Positions 10,201-17,958 of a DNA stretch of 64,000 nucleotides are shown piece after piece. Below the pieces are notes generated by a model. That model made no database searches and was not told the DNA's origin. It saw only the letters and a program-made list of their open reading frames with translations. Position numbers and translations under genes: made by a program. Source of the DNA: Chryseobacterium sp. JM1 (GTDB lineage Bacteria; Bacteroidota; Bacteroidia; Flavobacteriales; Weeksellaceae); assembly GCF_000737715.1 (NCBI RefSeq), contig NZ_JPRN01000007.1, forward strand, positions 1 through 64,000, written 5' to 3'. How positions within the stretch are numbered: position 1 is the first letter of the stretch; each line of letters begins with the position of its first letter.

Positions 10201-10420
10201 CCGGAACTCCGTTCAGTCCTCTTTCGAGGGGAATAACTACCGATTTAATCAATAGTTCGTTGTTGGCTCCCGGATATTCTGCGGTGATATTTACTTTTGG
10301 GGGTGAAATGGAGGGAAACTGGGTCACTGGAAGTTTTACCAGCGACAGAACTCCCATAAATACGATGATCAGTGAGATCACGATAGACAGAACAGGTCTG
10401 CGGATGAATTTCTTAAACAT
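7226..10420 (-). CDS. RND multidrug efflux permease, HAE1 (AcrB) family
   Basis: A 1064-residue inner-membrane proton antiporter, full length for the AcrB family. Visible hallmarks are the N-terminal FIRRPVLSIVISLIIVFMG, the TM4 proton-relay pair in GVVVDDAIVVIEAVHAKM (near residue 410), the periplasmic loops containing PPGSTLERTNQ and TPAPGYSSGQAIKAIQEVAD, and the TM10 Lys in LIGLLGKNAVLIVEF. The charged relay residues D-D and K place it in the hydrophobic and amphiphilic drug group rather than the metal HME group. It is the middle gene of the adaptor-pump-duct operon. An extended cytoplasmic tail follows the last membrane helix. Confidence 0.95.
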   Translation of the reverse strand: MFKKFIRRPVLSIVISLIIVFMGVLSLVKLPVTQFPSISPPKVNITAEYPGANNELLIKSVVIPLERGLNGVPGMKYMTSDAGNDGEASIQIVFDLGTDPNVAAVNVQNRVSSVVNKLPPLVVREGVKITREEPNMLMYINLYSDDPKADQKFLFNYADINVMSELRRVSGVGFADILGTREYAMRIWLKPDRLTAYNISADEVMESLNQQSLEASPGKTGESSGKRSQSFEYILKYSGRFNNEKDYGNIILKAKPGGEFVRLKDVADIEFGSSMYDIYSTLNGKPSAAITVKQSYGSNASDVIKNVKTLMKDLEKNNFPKGMHYDISYDVSRFLDASMEKVIHTLFEAFILVAIVVFLFLGDWRSTLIPALAVPVSLVGTFAVMSAFGITLNMISLFALVMAIGVVVDDAIVVIEAVHAKMEEKGLSPLKATEEAMHEISGAIIAITLVMASVFIPIAFMSGPVGVFYRQFSITMASAIILSGVVALTLTPALCALILRNHHGKAKKKTPITIFLDKFNNLFTKGAGRYEKMLNKTVKKKSITLPLLLAFCACTFFLSNSLPSGFIPAEDQGMIYAIIQTPPGSTLERTNQIAKELLRESEDIDGVQSVSSLAGYEILTEGTGSNSGTCLINLKSWEERKESAAEIIEKLEEKAKNIPGANIEFFQPPSIPGYGAAGGFELRLLDKAGSGDYHKMEQVSNDFVKELKKRPELGSAFTFYSASFPQYMLKVDNDLAEQKGVTIQSAMDNLSTLIGSNYETSFIRFDRPYKVIVQAGPQYRALPTDLLKLYVKNDKEQMVPYSDFMKMQKVYGLSEITRHNMYNSAEVSGTPAPGYSSGQAIKAIQEVADKTLPRGFGIDWAGISKDEVSRGNEAVFIFLVCLGFVYLILAAQYESFILPLPVILSLPTGIFGAFLCLKLLGLENNIYAQVAMVMLIGLLGKNAVLIVEFAVQKKAEEGIPVAQAAIEGAAIRFRPILMTSFAFIAGLIPLVMATGPGAVGNRTIGTAAAGGMLIGTIFGLMIIPGLYYIFGTIAEKSRLARYEEENPLTEQTEPYQHDNKHEDL

Positions 10421-10442
10421 ACTGCTTCGTTTTACGAGTAGA

Positions 10443-11528
10443 CTACTCTGCTTTTAGTTTCAATGACTGAAGAACTTTTTTAGGATCCTGGAATTTGGAC
10501 TGTATTTTCTGGTCATCTTTTACCTTCTGTACCCCTTCTAAAAGGATTTTATCTCCCTCGGCAAGCCCTGATCCTACCACATAAAGATCGGGCAGTTCGT
10601 AAGCTACTTTTATGTTTCTGGATTTTGCTTTTCCATTTTTATCGATGATGAATACATATTTCTGATCCTGAATTTCATACGTCGCTTTCTGTGGAATGAT
10701 CAACGCATTATGTACAGGCATCGTCATCTGTACTTTTCCGGTTTCCCCGTTTCTAAGGAGCTTATCCGGATTCGGGAATTTTGCTCTGAAGGCAATATTT
10801 CCTGTTTCGTTGTCGAATTCTCCTTCTATGGTCTGGATTTCTCCTTTCTGAGGAAGCATTTCTCCATTAGCCATAATCAAAGATACCTCCTTGCTTCCTC
10901 TGTCGGCAACATGGGTCTGATAGGTTAAATATTCCGGTTCTGAAACGTTAAAATAACTGTAAACGTTGGTGTTGTCTGATAAAGAGGTTAGCAAATCTCC
11001 TTCGTCTACAAGGCTTCCTAATTTTAAAGGAATTCTGTTGATCACCCCTGAAAACGGAGCTTTAATATCTGTAAAAGATAAATGAATCTGAGCCAGTTTC
11101 ATTTCAGCATTGGCAGCATCTAACTTTGCTTTAGCCATTGCTCTTTCGTTTTTAGAAACAATGTTGTTACTCGCAAGTGTGCTGGCATTTTTCAGTTCAA
11201 TACTTGCCTGCTCCACTTCAGCTTTGGCTTTCAATAATTCAGCCTGGTACAGCTGAGGCATAATTCTAAACAGGGTTTGTCCTGCCTGTACATACTGGCC
11301 TTCGTCTACATAAATTTTTTCAAGAAATCCTTTTTCCTGTGCACGGAGTTCAATGTTTTTCACAGATTGGATTTGGGCTACGTATTCTTTGTTGATTACC
11401 GTGTCCATTTTGACAGGGCTGGTGACGGGATATACTGTGGCTTCTTCTTTTTCTTCTTTCTTCTGACTGCAGCCAACAGTCAATAAAAGGATGCTTATCG
11501 CAATGCCTGAGGCAACTCTTTTGATCAT
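10443..11528 (-). CDS. RND efflux periplasmic adaptor lipoprotein
   Basis: A 361-residue membrane-fusion protein of the AcrA/MexA type. It has a lipobox LTVGC (Cys20), a lipoyl half-motif (GFLEKIYVDEGQYVQAGQTL, about 67-86), a short alpha-hairpin, the second lipoyl half (IKAPFSGVINRIPLKLGSLV), then beta-barrel and membrane-proximal domains. It links the inner-membrane pump to the outer-membrane duct. It is the first gene of the operon, with 22 bases to the pump gene. No TetR-type regulator is adjacent, and no clear -7 box was found in the upstream 150 bases. Confidence 0.93.
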   Translation of the reverse strand: MIKRVASGIAISILLLTVGCSQKKEEKEEATVYPVTSPVKMDTVINKEYVAQIQSVKNIELRAQEKGFLEKIYVDEGQYVQAGQTLFRIMPQLYQAELLKAKAEVEQASIELKNASTLASNNIVSKNERAMAKAKLDAANAEMKLAQIHLSFTDIKAPFSGVINRIPLKLGSLVDEGDLLTSLSDNTNVYSYFNVSEPEYLTYQTHVADRGSKEVSLIMANGEMLPQKGEIQTIEGEFDNETGNIAFRAKFPNPDKLLRNGETGKVQMTMPVHNALIIPQKATYEIQDQKYVFIIDKNGKAKSRNIKVAYELPDLYVVGSGLAEGDKILLEGVQKVKDDQKIQSKFQDPKKVLQSLKLKAE

Positions 11529-11676
11529 AATTCTAGAGTTTAATATAAATTCGTTAATGTTTTGAATGGGAATAAACGGTAATGGAATTCCTGCATCGTC
11601 ATGATTACCGGCATAAACAATGCAGTAGATCTCCCGCCCGGAATCCGGACAGAAAAGCGATCACGAAAAATAACTT

Positions 11677-12066
11677 TTAGATTCTGATAGAACGGATCAG
11701 AATGAATGTTTTAACATTGGAATACAGCGAAAGAAAACCATTGATAGTGGGTTTTCTGCTTTTAGAAGAACGAAGACCAAAAATATAGACAAGACTGAAT
11801 ACACCGGCAAATACAGCAATCATCTGAATGGTATCAGACAACTGAAAACTATCTTCAGCAATCTCTAAAGTGGAATTATCAATATTGTCTGCCATCTGCT
11901 GTACCGAGAGCTTTTCAAAAGTCTGGTTCAGGCGGTTGGCTTTTTTGGGCAAATGATGAGAAACATGACCGGAATAGTCATTTCGAAGTGTTTTGACATC
12001 GAGTCTGCTTTCTACTACGAAGAGCAGAAAAAGGCCGGTCAAAAAATATACTAATACGTTTCTCAT
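11677..12066 (-). CDS. Small membrane protein of unknown function
   Basis: About 129 residues from the ATG at 12066 (MRNVLVYFLTGLFLLFVVES). It has an N-terminal hydrophobic segment, a polar middle of about 60 residues, and a second hydrophobic segment (IQMIAVFAGVFSLVYIFGL), so probably two membrane helices with the middle outside the cytoplasm. An ATG at 12087 would lie upstream of a good -7 box (12077-12084), so the later start is preferred; the mRNA would then be almost leaderless. I do not recognise the family. It lies upstream of the efflux operon on the same strand, about 150 bases away. Confidence 0.55.
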   Translation of the reverse strand: MRNVLVYFLTGLFLLFVVESRLDVKTLRNDYSGHVSHHLPKKANRLNQTFEKLSVQQMADNIDNSTLEIAEDSFQLSDTIQMIAVFAGVFSLVYIFGLRSSKSRKPTINGFLSLYSNVKTFILIRSIRI

Positions 12067-12076
12067 TTTGAAGTGG

Positions 12077-12084
12077 CAAATGTA
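12077..12084 (-). promoter_or_regulatory. -7 box of the small membrane protein gene
   Basis: TACATTTG on the minus strand matches TAnnTTTG and ends 11 bases before the ATG at 12066. No matching -33 TTTG was found at the usual distance. Confidence 0.45.
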
Positions 12085-12530
12085 CACTTAGAAATGCATA
12101 CCCTCATAATAGATTAACAAAATTTAACGCTCCTTTAAATTAGCTGAATGCAAGAAAACACACATTTTTTTCTTATGAAACACGGTGAAACGTCATTCAA
12201 TTTTAACAATTACAGGTATAAACAACGTAAAATCCATTTTTATTATAAATTTTAAACGTAATATTTAATTTAAGTAATAATAAATTACTTTCAAAAATGG
12301 TTAACGTACCTTAAAATTTGAATTGAAAATTAATTATTATTTAAAAATCTAATATTGATTAATATTAATCATAATAATTTGTATATTTATGAAAAATTAT
12401 CAGTAATTAATTAACAATTCGGTACAGTTATTCAATTTAATAGAAGTGTTTTATTTTTAAACTTTTATACGATTTATAACCGGAATATTTAATTTTTTAT
12501 GACTTATTTTTAAAACTAACCAACCACTAT
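12085..12530. other. Gene-free AT-rich stretch
   Basis: Very AT-rich sequence without an open frame of useful length on either strand and without a tRNA-like or repeat structure that I can recognise. It separates the efflux locus from the small leader-like ORFs and lipoproteins downstream. Confidence 0.5.
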
Positions 12531-12534
12531 AACC

Positions 12535-12582
12535 ATGAAAACTTTAATTGTGAAAAACATAATATGTTCTGCAGGCCTTTAA
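12535..12582 (+). CDS. Possible 15-residue leader peptide
   Basis: ATG to TAA encodes MKTLIVKNIICSAGL. The start resembles that of small heavy-metal-binding (HMA) domains, but the frame ends at once. Its stop lies inside the left arm of the CTTTAATT/AATTAAAG inverted repeat (12577-12584 and 12599-12606), and a Rho-independent terminator follows at 12626. This is the arrangement of an attenuation leader or a short RNA, but no regulated gene follows closely. A decayed HMA gene is an alternative. Confidence 0.3.
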   Translation: MKTLIVKNIICSAGL

Positions 12583-12625
12583 TTCTGCATCGACATTCAA
12601 TTAAAGATCTTATTTGACCACTGCA

Positions 12626-12655
12626 GAGAGCTGACTTTTTCGGTTCTCTTTTTTT
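12626..12655 (+). terminator. Intrinsic terminator after the short leader-like ORF
   Basis: GAGAGCTG (12626-12633) pairs with CGGTTCTC (12641-12648) over 8 bp with two G-U pairs and is followed by seven T. No annotated gene ends just upstream, which suggests a short transcript starting in the AT-rich region. Confidence 0.6.
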
Positions 12656-12735
12656 ATTACTTCTCAAAAAAATAAAGCTTCACGGGTATGATTTAAATCA
12701 TTTTTTACTGTGTATCAGCATTATAGAATTTTTAA

Positions 12736-12743
12736 TACTTTTG
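12736..12743 (+). promoter_or_regulatory. -7 box upstream of a broken small ORF
   Basis: TACTTTTG, followed by CAGCA, fits the Bacteroidota -7 consensus. A transcript would start near 12750, 20 bases before the GTG at 12770. A -33 element is not clear. Confidence 0.4.
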
Positions 12744-12769
12744 CAGCACATTAAAACAACAAATAGAAC

Positions 12770-12881
12770 GTGAAAAAAAACTGTACTTTTTTATTCTTAC
12801 AACCGGCTGTTTAAACCAGTATTCCAACGGTTACCCGCTCAGCAAATCTTTATTGAACAGACTTACTTTTATAGGTTATAA
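12770..12881 (+). pseudogene. Small ORF interrupted at an A8 tract
   Basis: GTG followed by eight A gives only 14 codons in frame. Removing one A would join it to an open frame of about 36 residues (containing KKTVLFYSYNRLFKPVF) that ends at 12881. It could be a decayed gene, a slippage-controlled short peptide, or chance; I do not recognise the peptide. Confidence 0.2.
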
Positions 12882-13029
12882 AAGAATACTGTAAAGGAGG
12901 CGTAAAGCTTAACAGATAGAAATATCAGATTAATTTATGTAAAATTAACACATATTTAATAAAAATATTTGTAAATTTATATAGTATTAATATCACAATT
13001 CATGACACACCTTCAAATCACTTATCACT

Positions 13030-13422
13030 ATGAAAAAATTATTTACATCGGTTCTTATGGGGCTGGCAGTCCTTTCCTCAACAGCGTGTAAGCATCCCGG
13101 CAAAGAAGCCGAAGCACTTACTGAAGCTGCACCTGAAAACAAAGATGAGATCTCAAAAGACATTTTCACGGACAATTACGGGGAAAAAATTGAAGTCACC
13201 ATCAACCACACAAAAAACACAGCAACTGTTCATCTGGAAGGCAAAACGTATGATCTTAAGAAAAGCGATGCTCTTCCTGAATATACGGCCAGTAATGAAG
13301 AATATCAGTATTCGGATATCAAAGGAAATATTACTTTACTGAAAAAAAATGTAGATATGGTTCTGTTTCATGCCAAGCGTGACCCTAAAGGATCCGGATC
13401 TACAAAGATGGCTTCCTATTAA
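13030..13422 (+). CDS. MliC-like small lipoprotein
   Basis: A 130-residue lipoprotein: signal peptide with lipobox STAC (Cys20), a charged linker, then a compact beta-domain from about residue 48. The pattern NYGEKIEVTINHTKNTATVH, LEGKTYDLKK, YSDIKGNITLLKK resembles the MliC/PliC C-type lysozyme inhibitor fold (DGxxxxVxY...AxLxLxGKxYxL). The disulfide cysteines of classical MliC are missing, so inhibition of lysozyme is only inferred. It stands alone, 45 bases before the META-domain lipoprotein gene on the same strand, and the two may be co-transcribed. Confidence 0.6.
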   Translation: MKKLFTSVLMGLAVLSSTACKHPGKEAEALTEAAPENKDEISKDIFTDNYGEKIEVTINHTKNTATVHLEGKTYDLKKSDALPEYTASNEEYQYSDIKGNITLLKKNVDMVLFHAKRDPKGSGSTKMASY

Positions 13423-13467
13423 TCCGAAGCCTTAACATACTACCCAACCCACACAAAATAATAAACT

Positions 13468-13902
13468 ATGAAAAATTTGTATTACTATTTATCTGCCCTT
13501 TTTTTACTGGTATTTCTTACGGGATGTAAGACGCCACCGGCACAGAAAACGACAACAGATATCATGGGAAAAACATGGAAACTTACGGAACTGAACGGAC
13601 AGCCCATCAAGCTTAAGAATCCTAAAAGCAATCCTTATTTCAAGCTCAATACGGAAGGTATGAGATATGAAGGTAACGGCGGCTGTAATGGCGTTGGAGG
13701 CACTTTCGAGATCAAACCTGAAATGATGAGAATCAAATTTAATCAGGGAATGTCTACGATGATGGCCTGTGATGATCTTGAAACGGAACAGCTGTTCACA
13801 AAAGCTTTGCTTGCTGCGGATAATTATTCTGTCAATGGCAATACACTGACCTTAAACAAGGCGAGAATGGCCCCTTTGGCTAAATTTGTTCTTCAGCCTT
13901 AA
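13468..13902 (+). CDS. META-domain lipoprotein (HslJ-like)
   Basis: A 144-residue lipoprotein with lipobox LTGC (Cys20) and one META domain from about residue 33 to 142. Typical features are GKTWKLTELNGQPI, the glycine-rich GNGGCNGVGGTFEI, and MACDDLETEQLFTKALLAAD. Two Cys residues (in GGCNG and MACDD) probably form the conserved META disulfide. HslJ-type proteins are linked to heat and novobiocin tolerance in E. coli, but the biochemical role is unknown. A terminator follows after about 25 bases. Confidence 0.85.
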   Translation: MKNLYYYLSALFLLVFLTGCKTPPAQKTTTDIMGKTWKLTELNGQPIKLKNPKSNPYFKLNTEGMRYEGNGGCNGVGGTFEIKPEMMRIKFNQGMSTMMACDDLETEQLFTKALLAADNYSVNGNTLTLNKARMAPLAKFVLQP

Positions 13903-13927
13903 TTGAATTTAAAATTTTACGATATAC

Positions 13928-13961
13928 AAAGGTGGCTTGAATTTCTCAGCCACCTTTTTTT
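13928..13961 (+). terminator. Terminator after the META-domain gene
   Basis: AAAGGTGGCT (13928-13937) and AGCCACCTTT (13948-13957) form a perfect 10 bp stem followed by a T tract. It lies between two convergent genes and may serve both. Confidence 0.85.
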
Positions 13962-14214
13962 ATTTCTTATAGATCATATAACTTACCAGCAGACTTATAT
14001 TGACCAAAACAGCAAATGCATTTGACAAAATAATAGGCAATTCGTCTTTCTTAAAACCATACCATACCCAAAGCGAAAGTCCTGAAATAAGGACCAACAG
14101 CATGACCAGAGAAATATCGTCCACATTCTTCTCTTTGATCACCTTGATCAGTTGGGGAATCATGGAAATGGAGGTAAGTACTCCGGCTACGATACCAAGG
14201 ATATTTTCATTCAT
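13960..14214 (-). CDS. SemiSWEET-type sugar transporter
   Basis: An 84-residue protein with three membrane helices and the PQ-loop motif SISMIPQLIKV (Pro20-Gln21) in helix 1, the size and layout of bacterial SemiSWEETs, which dimerise to move sugars across the inner membrane. The second segment contains LSLWVWYGF and the last helix NAFAVLVNISLLVSYMI. The substrate is unknown. It lies downstream of the FAD oxidoreductase gene (48 bases) on the same strand and may share its transcript. Confidence 0.85.
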   Translation of the reverse strand: MNENILGIVAGVLTSISMIPQLIKVIKEKNVDDISLVMLLVLISGLSLWVWYGFKKDELPIILSNAFAVLVNISLLVSYMIYKK

Positions 14215-14262
14215 AGTTTAATTTTTTTTTTGGCTGATGAATTCTGGCTTCTAGTTTTTGGC

Positions 14263-15297
14263 TTATTTAAATCTGTCACTTGAAACTTCTTCATGTAACG
14301 GTATATTCTCTTCAATAAACTGATACAGACTATGAGAGAAATAGCAGCCATTCAGAATTCCTCTTGCTCCCAGGCCATTGAAAACATACAGGTTTTTGAA
14401 TGATTCATGTCTTCCGATGATGGGTCTTCTGTCCTTGACAGTTGGTCTGAAGCCAAAGTTTACTTCTTCTACTTCAAAATCATACGGATAAATTTCAGAC
14501 AGACCGTTCACGAGCTGTGCTACTGCGGATTCGTCTACATGATGATGCAATTGCTCTCTGTCGTATGTTCCGCCGTAGAAATGAAGTCCGTTATCTGTCG
14601 GGAACAGGAAATGTTTTTTCTTAATAGTAATATCTTTCGGAATAGATTCTGAAAGTTTTACTTTGATATGGTGTCCTTTATTCGGAACTACTGCAATATC
14701 TGAAAAGAAAGGATTTTCTTTTACGCCCATTCCTTCACAGAATATAATATTTTTAAACTGAAGGTCTTTGTAAATTCCTTCAGAAGTTTCAACTTTTCCA
14801 TAATCGAATTTTTCTCTGACCAGAAATTTATTTTTTTCTAAAAAATCAAATAGATCCATGAAAAACCCACTTACTTTCAGTCTGGCAGACTGATTGACCT
14901 TTCCGGTGTTAAAGTCGTTTTTTACTACCTCTAAATGATCGAATTTTTCATCAAGAAAGCTGGAAAGTTCTTCACTTTTGGATTTCTTTACCCAAAGGTT
15001 CTGTTCATTCTCATCATGAAAGATTCTGTGGATCGGTGAATCGATCAGATAATTTTTCCCGGTATAGGATTTTATCTCTGCTAAAGTATCTTTAAGAAAG
15101 TCGATCTGTTCCTGTGCTTTCCAGAATGTCGTGAATTTTTTGAGCACTACAGGATTGATTATTCCTGCAGAAACCTGGGAAGCACTCCTTCTTCCTTCTG
15201 AGAAAAGGACAAAAGATTTGTTATGCTTGATTAACTGATGAGCGAAAAACAGCCCCGCATATCCGTCTCCAACGATGATATAGTCTATATGTTTCAT
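14263..15297 (-). CDS. FAD-dependent oxidoreductase (DAO family)
   Basis: A 344-residue flavoprotein. The N-terminus has the dinucleotide-binding motif VGDGYAGLF (GxGxxG at residues 10-15), followed by a DAO-type substrate domain. The C-terminus carries the second FAD-contact segment FNGLGARGILNGCYFS. It resembles the oxidase part of MnmC and glycine oxidase homologues, but no methyltransferase domain is present and the substrate cannot be named. The ATG lies immediately after the gld operon terminator, with no clear ribosome-binding site. Confidence 0.75.
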   Translation of the reverse strand: MKHIDYIIVGDGYAGLFFAHQLIKHNKSFVLFSEGRRSASQVSAGIINPVVLKKFTTFWKAQEQIDFLKDTLAEIKSYTGKNYLIDSPIHRIFHDENEQNLWVKKSKSEELSSFLDEKFDHLEVVKNDFNTGKVNQSARLKVSGFFMDLFDFLEKNKFLVREKFDYGKVETSEGIYKDLQFKNIIFCEGMGVKENPFFSDIAVVPNKGHHIKVKLSESIPKDITIKKKHFLFPTDNGLHFYGGTYDREQLHHHVDESAVAQLVNGLSEIYPYDFEVEEVNFGFRPTVKDRRPIIGRHESFKNLYVFNGLGARGILNGCYFSHSLYQFIEENIPLHEEVSSDRFK

Positions 15298-15298
15298 A

Positions 15299-15330
15299 AT
15301 AAAAAAAACCTGAGTAAAAGTACTCAGGTT
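15299..15330 (-). terminator. Terminator of the gld operon
   Basis: AACCTGAGTA and TACTCAGGTT form a perfect 10 bp stem with a 4-base loop. On the minus strand it is followed by eight T. It closes gldKLMN about 25 bases after the gldN stop. Confidence 0.9.
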
Positions 15331-15353
15331 TTATATAAATATCAAGTGAAATC

Positions 15354-16292
15354 TTAGTAATTCCACATATCATTTTCCATACTAAGGATCTGATTTTTGA
15401 TTCTTTCGCTTTCAGCTAACTGATCGTCAGCATCTTTAGGGATATAGTCCTTGATCGTACCATCACCTAAACCGCTTGATGATTTGTAAATAACTGAAGA
15501 GAATCTTCTTGCATTGATGATATCATCGAATGAAAGGTCAGCAGAAGAGTTTTTTCTGTTGTACACAAAGTTGTTGGCCAACACATCTCTAGCATTCGGA
15601 TAGAAGATCCAGAACAGGTCGATAAGCTCGTCATTACTTGCAATCGGCTTACCATCTGGTCCAATAACTCCCTGTACAGCTGGATCTGGTCCCATTGCTG
15701 CAATACCAAGAGGTCTGTATTTCATCTGTCCGTCTCTCTTATCGATAAACCACATACCCATGATTTTAAGAACTTTTACTTTATCAGTAGTGGTCTTGAA
15801 AACGTCGGTATATTCTTTTTTCTCCTGATCAGTTAATTGTCTTCCGGAGTTAAGGATATCAATAGCAGCATCATTGATGATTACTTTTTCCAGTCTCTTC
15901 TGGATACCTTCCGGCGTTAATTTCACCGTAAAGTTTTCGTCATCATAAACCTGCTCGATCTTTCCGCTTAAAGCAGCATCCAATAATAACTGGTACAGAG
16001 ATCTTGTAGGTGTAGCCAAAAGTCCATCCGGATTGTCATAGTAGAAAGGCTGGTTGATCTTATCATTCATGTCAATGATCTCCCATACAAACATACTCTT
16101 AAAGATATCTTTATCTTCTACAAAACCATATTCAAGAGGCTTTACTGTCTTATCAATAATAGTATCACCAACTTTTTGTTTGTTTTCCTCTCTCATCTGT
16201 CTGAACTCTTCCGGAGAAGCTGCGTTCAGAATAGTCTGGGATAAAGCGAATCCCGAAACTAATACTAAAAGGGTGCTAATATATTTTTTCAT
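15354..16292 (-). CDS. gldN: Gliding motility / T9SS protein GldN
   Basis: A 312-residue periplasmic protein with a signal peptide (MKKYISTLLVLVSGFALSQ). The segments VKPLEYGFVEDKDIFKSMFV, WEIIDMNDKINQPFYY and TRSLYQLLLDA are hallmarks of GldN (PorN). With GldK it forms the periplasmic ring of the type IX secretion system attached to the outer membrane. It is the last gene of gldKLMN, 20 bases after gldM, and is closed by a strong terminator. A GldO paralogue is possible in some flavobacteria, but the operon position supports GldN. Confidence 0.95.
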   Translation of the reverse strand: MKKYISTLLVLVSGFALSQTILNAASPEEFRQMREENKQKVGDTIIDKTVKPLEYGFVEDKDIFKSMFVWEIIDMNDKINQPFYYDNPDGLLATPTRSLYQLLLDAALSGKIEQVYDDENFTVKLTPEGIQKRLEKVIINDAAIDILNSGRQLTDQEKKEYTDVFKTTTDKVKVLKIMGMWFIDKRDGQMKYRPLGIAAMGPDPAVQGVIGPDGKPIASNDELIDLFWIFYPNARDVLANNFVYNRKNSSADLSFDDIINARRFSSVIYKSSSGLGDGTIKDYIPKDADDQLAESERIKNQILSMENDMWNY

Positions 16293-16312
16293 AATAAATT
16301 ACAATTTTAGTC

Positions 16313-17905
16313 CTATGGAATATTAATGATTATAGGAGTAATGTTTTTAATAACCTGACCGTCCAGACCTTGAGCCGTAACTTTAATATCAAATATTGAA
16401 ACTACATCTCCTGATCTAAGATTTTTCACTAATCCAGCGGCATCATTTAATGAACTTCCGTGAACTAATAATGCTGCTCTACCTGGTACTCTAACCATAA
16501 ACTGAGTTACAGTGAATGAAACCGGGAAGTCAAAGTCAGGAATTGCTGCCTGTACCGTTTGATTCTGGATAGACGTAGCCGGCATAGATACCATACTCTG
16601 TCCTCTGATCTGTCCTTGCGGCGGTGGTACATTCTTAATTCTATACTCAAATACCTGTGATACAGATTTTCCGTAAGGATCTGTTCCTGATAATGTCAGT
16701 TTAACTGTATTACCCGAAGTAGGCTTCACACTCCATTTTCCTGGACCTGTATTTTTTACAGATGCTCCCGGAGCAGATAGTGAAAGTTTAGAATTGTCAG
16801 CCCCTAAGATTGATCCTGACACAGGGTTCTCAAGTCCTCTATACATTACATTCATCTTATCCGCAGAAAGCAATAATCCTTTTTCAAGTTTTACTTCTCT
16901 TGGTCCTGCGATTACGTTATACGTGTGCGTCCATGGGAAACTTTGAGGTTTTCCTGAAGCATCCGTTAAAGTAATTGTTCCACCCAGTTTGTGCTCGCCG
17001 ATACCAGAACCTGAAATAGAGGTAATCCCTTTTCCGTTCTCTACTCTGCTTACCCCTGAGATAGCGATCTTGTTACTTGTAGAATAAGTACCCAACATTA
17101 CTTTTACTTCAGCCTGTTTTCCTGCCTGGATATCCACCGGACCTGAAACGATAGGCTCGTAACTTGAGAATTTGATACTTGCATCCACTTTCTCCTGAAG
17201 TAATAATGCCAATGCATCAGACTGTACGTTTCTCGCATCATTCTGGATGATCTCTAAATTAGAAATCGCAGCGATCAACGGCTGGTGATAGAATTTATTC
17301 TGAAACCAAGTCTTGTCATTCGGAGATTTTCCTTTTGGATATTCAGCGATCAAAGATTTATTAGCTCTGTCTACTAAGTCTTTCAGCTGAGGATTGTTTC
17401 CAAAAGTAGCATTGATGTAATTTCTTACGTCGTCAATTTTAGCTTTTAAATCTAAAGCTCCTTTTGAAGGCGTATTCTCTTCTCCTTCTTTGAAGAAATA
17501 TTCCGTAGTTGCTTCATTATTATTCAGCGCTGCGAAATTTTCGCTTACATCAATTTCTTTTCCTGTTTTTGGATCTTTATCATGAAAATCTGAAGTCTTT
17601 TTTAAAGCATCCTTAATATCCTGAGCAGATTTTACTAAGACATCAATTTTACCTTTTAAAACTTTATAATTTCCCCAAGGCTGTGCATAAGTATCTGGTA
17701 CCTGCATTGCTTTAGCCTCAAGGGTTTTTTCGAATATTTTTTCGTTCTTATTTTCTGTTAAAGTTCTTGTTTCATTCAATGCTCTGGTAGAGTCATAATA
17801 TGATCTGATGATTTCTGCATCAATATTTAGGGCCATCATCGCGATGAACACCAAATACATTAGGTTGATCATCTTCTGACGAGGGGTCTGTTTTCCTTGT
17901 GCCAT
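16313..17905 (-). CDS. gldM: T9SS motor protein GldM
   Basis: A 530-residue protein with one N-terminal membrane helix (MINLMYLVFIAMMALNIDAEI, starting at residue 12) and a long periplasmic part built of four domains. It spans the periplasm from GldL to the GldKN ring and transmits the motor's rotation. The opening MAQGKQTPRQKMINLMYLVF is diagnostic, including the Glu after the membrane helix region. Length and order match F. johnsoniae gldM. It follows gldL by 53 bases. Confidence 0.96.
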   Translation of the reverse strand: MAQGKQTPRQKMINLMYLVFIAMMALNIDAEIIRSYYDSTRALNETRTLTENKNEKIFEKTLEAKAMQVPDTYAQPWGNYKVLKGKIDVLVKSAQDIKDALKKTSDFHDKDPKTGKEIDVSENFAALNNNEATTEYFFKEGEENTPSKGALDLKAKIDDVRNYINATFGNNPQLKDLVDRANKSLIAEYPKGKSPNDKTWFQNKFYHQPLIAAISNLEIIQNDARNVQSDALALLLQEKVDASIKFSSYEPIVSGPVDIQAGKQAEVKVMLGTYSTSNKIAISGVSRVENGKGITSISGSGIGEHKLGGTITLTDASGKPQSFPWTHTYNVIAGPREVKLEKGLLLSADKMNVMYRGLENPVSGSILGADNSKLSLSAPGASVKNTGPGKWSVKPTSGNTVKLTLSGTDPYGKSVSQVFEYRIKNVPPPQGQIRGQSMVSMPATSIQNQTVQAAIPDFDFPVSFTVTQFMVRVPGRAALLVHGSSLNDAAGLVKNLRSGDVVSIFDIKVTAQGLDGQVIKNITPIIINIP

Positions 17906-17958
17906 TCTCTTTTCTTTTGTTTTTGATTAAGTAGTTAAATTTCAGAAATGGTTAGGAA

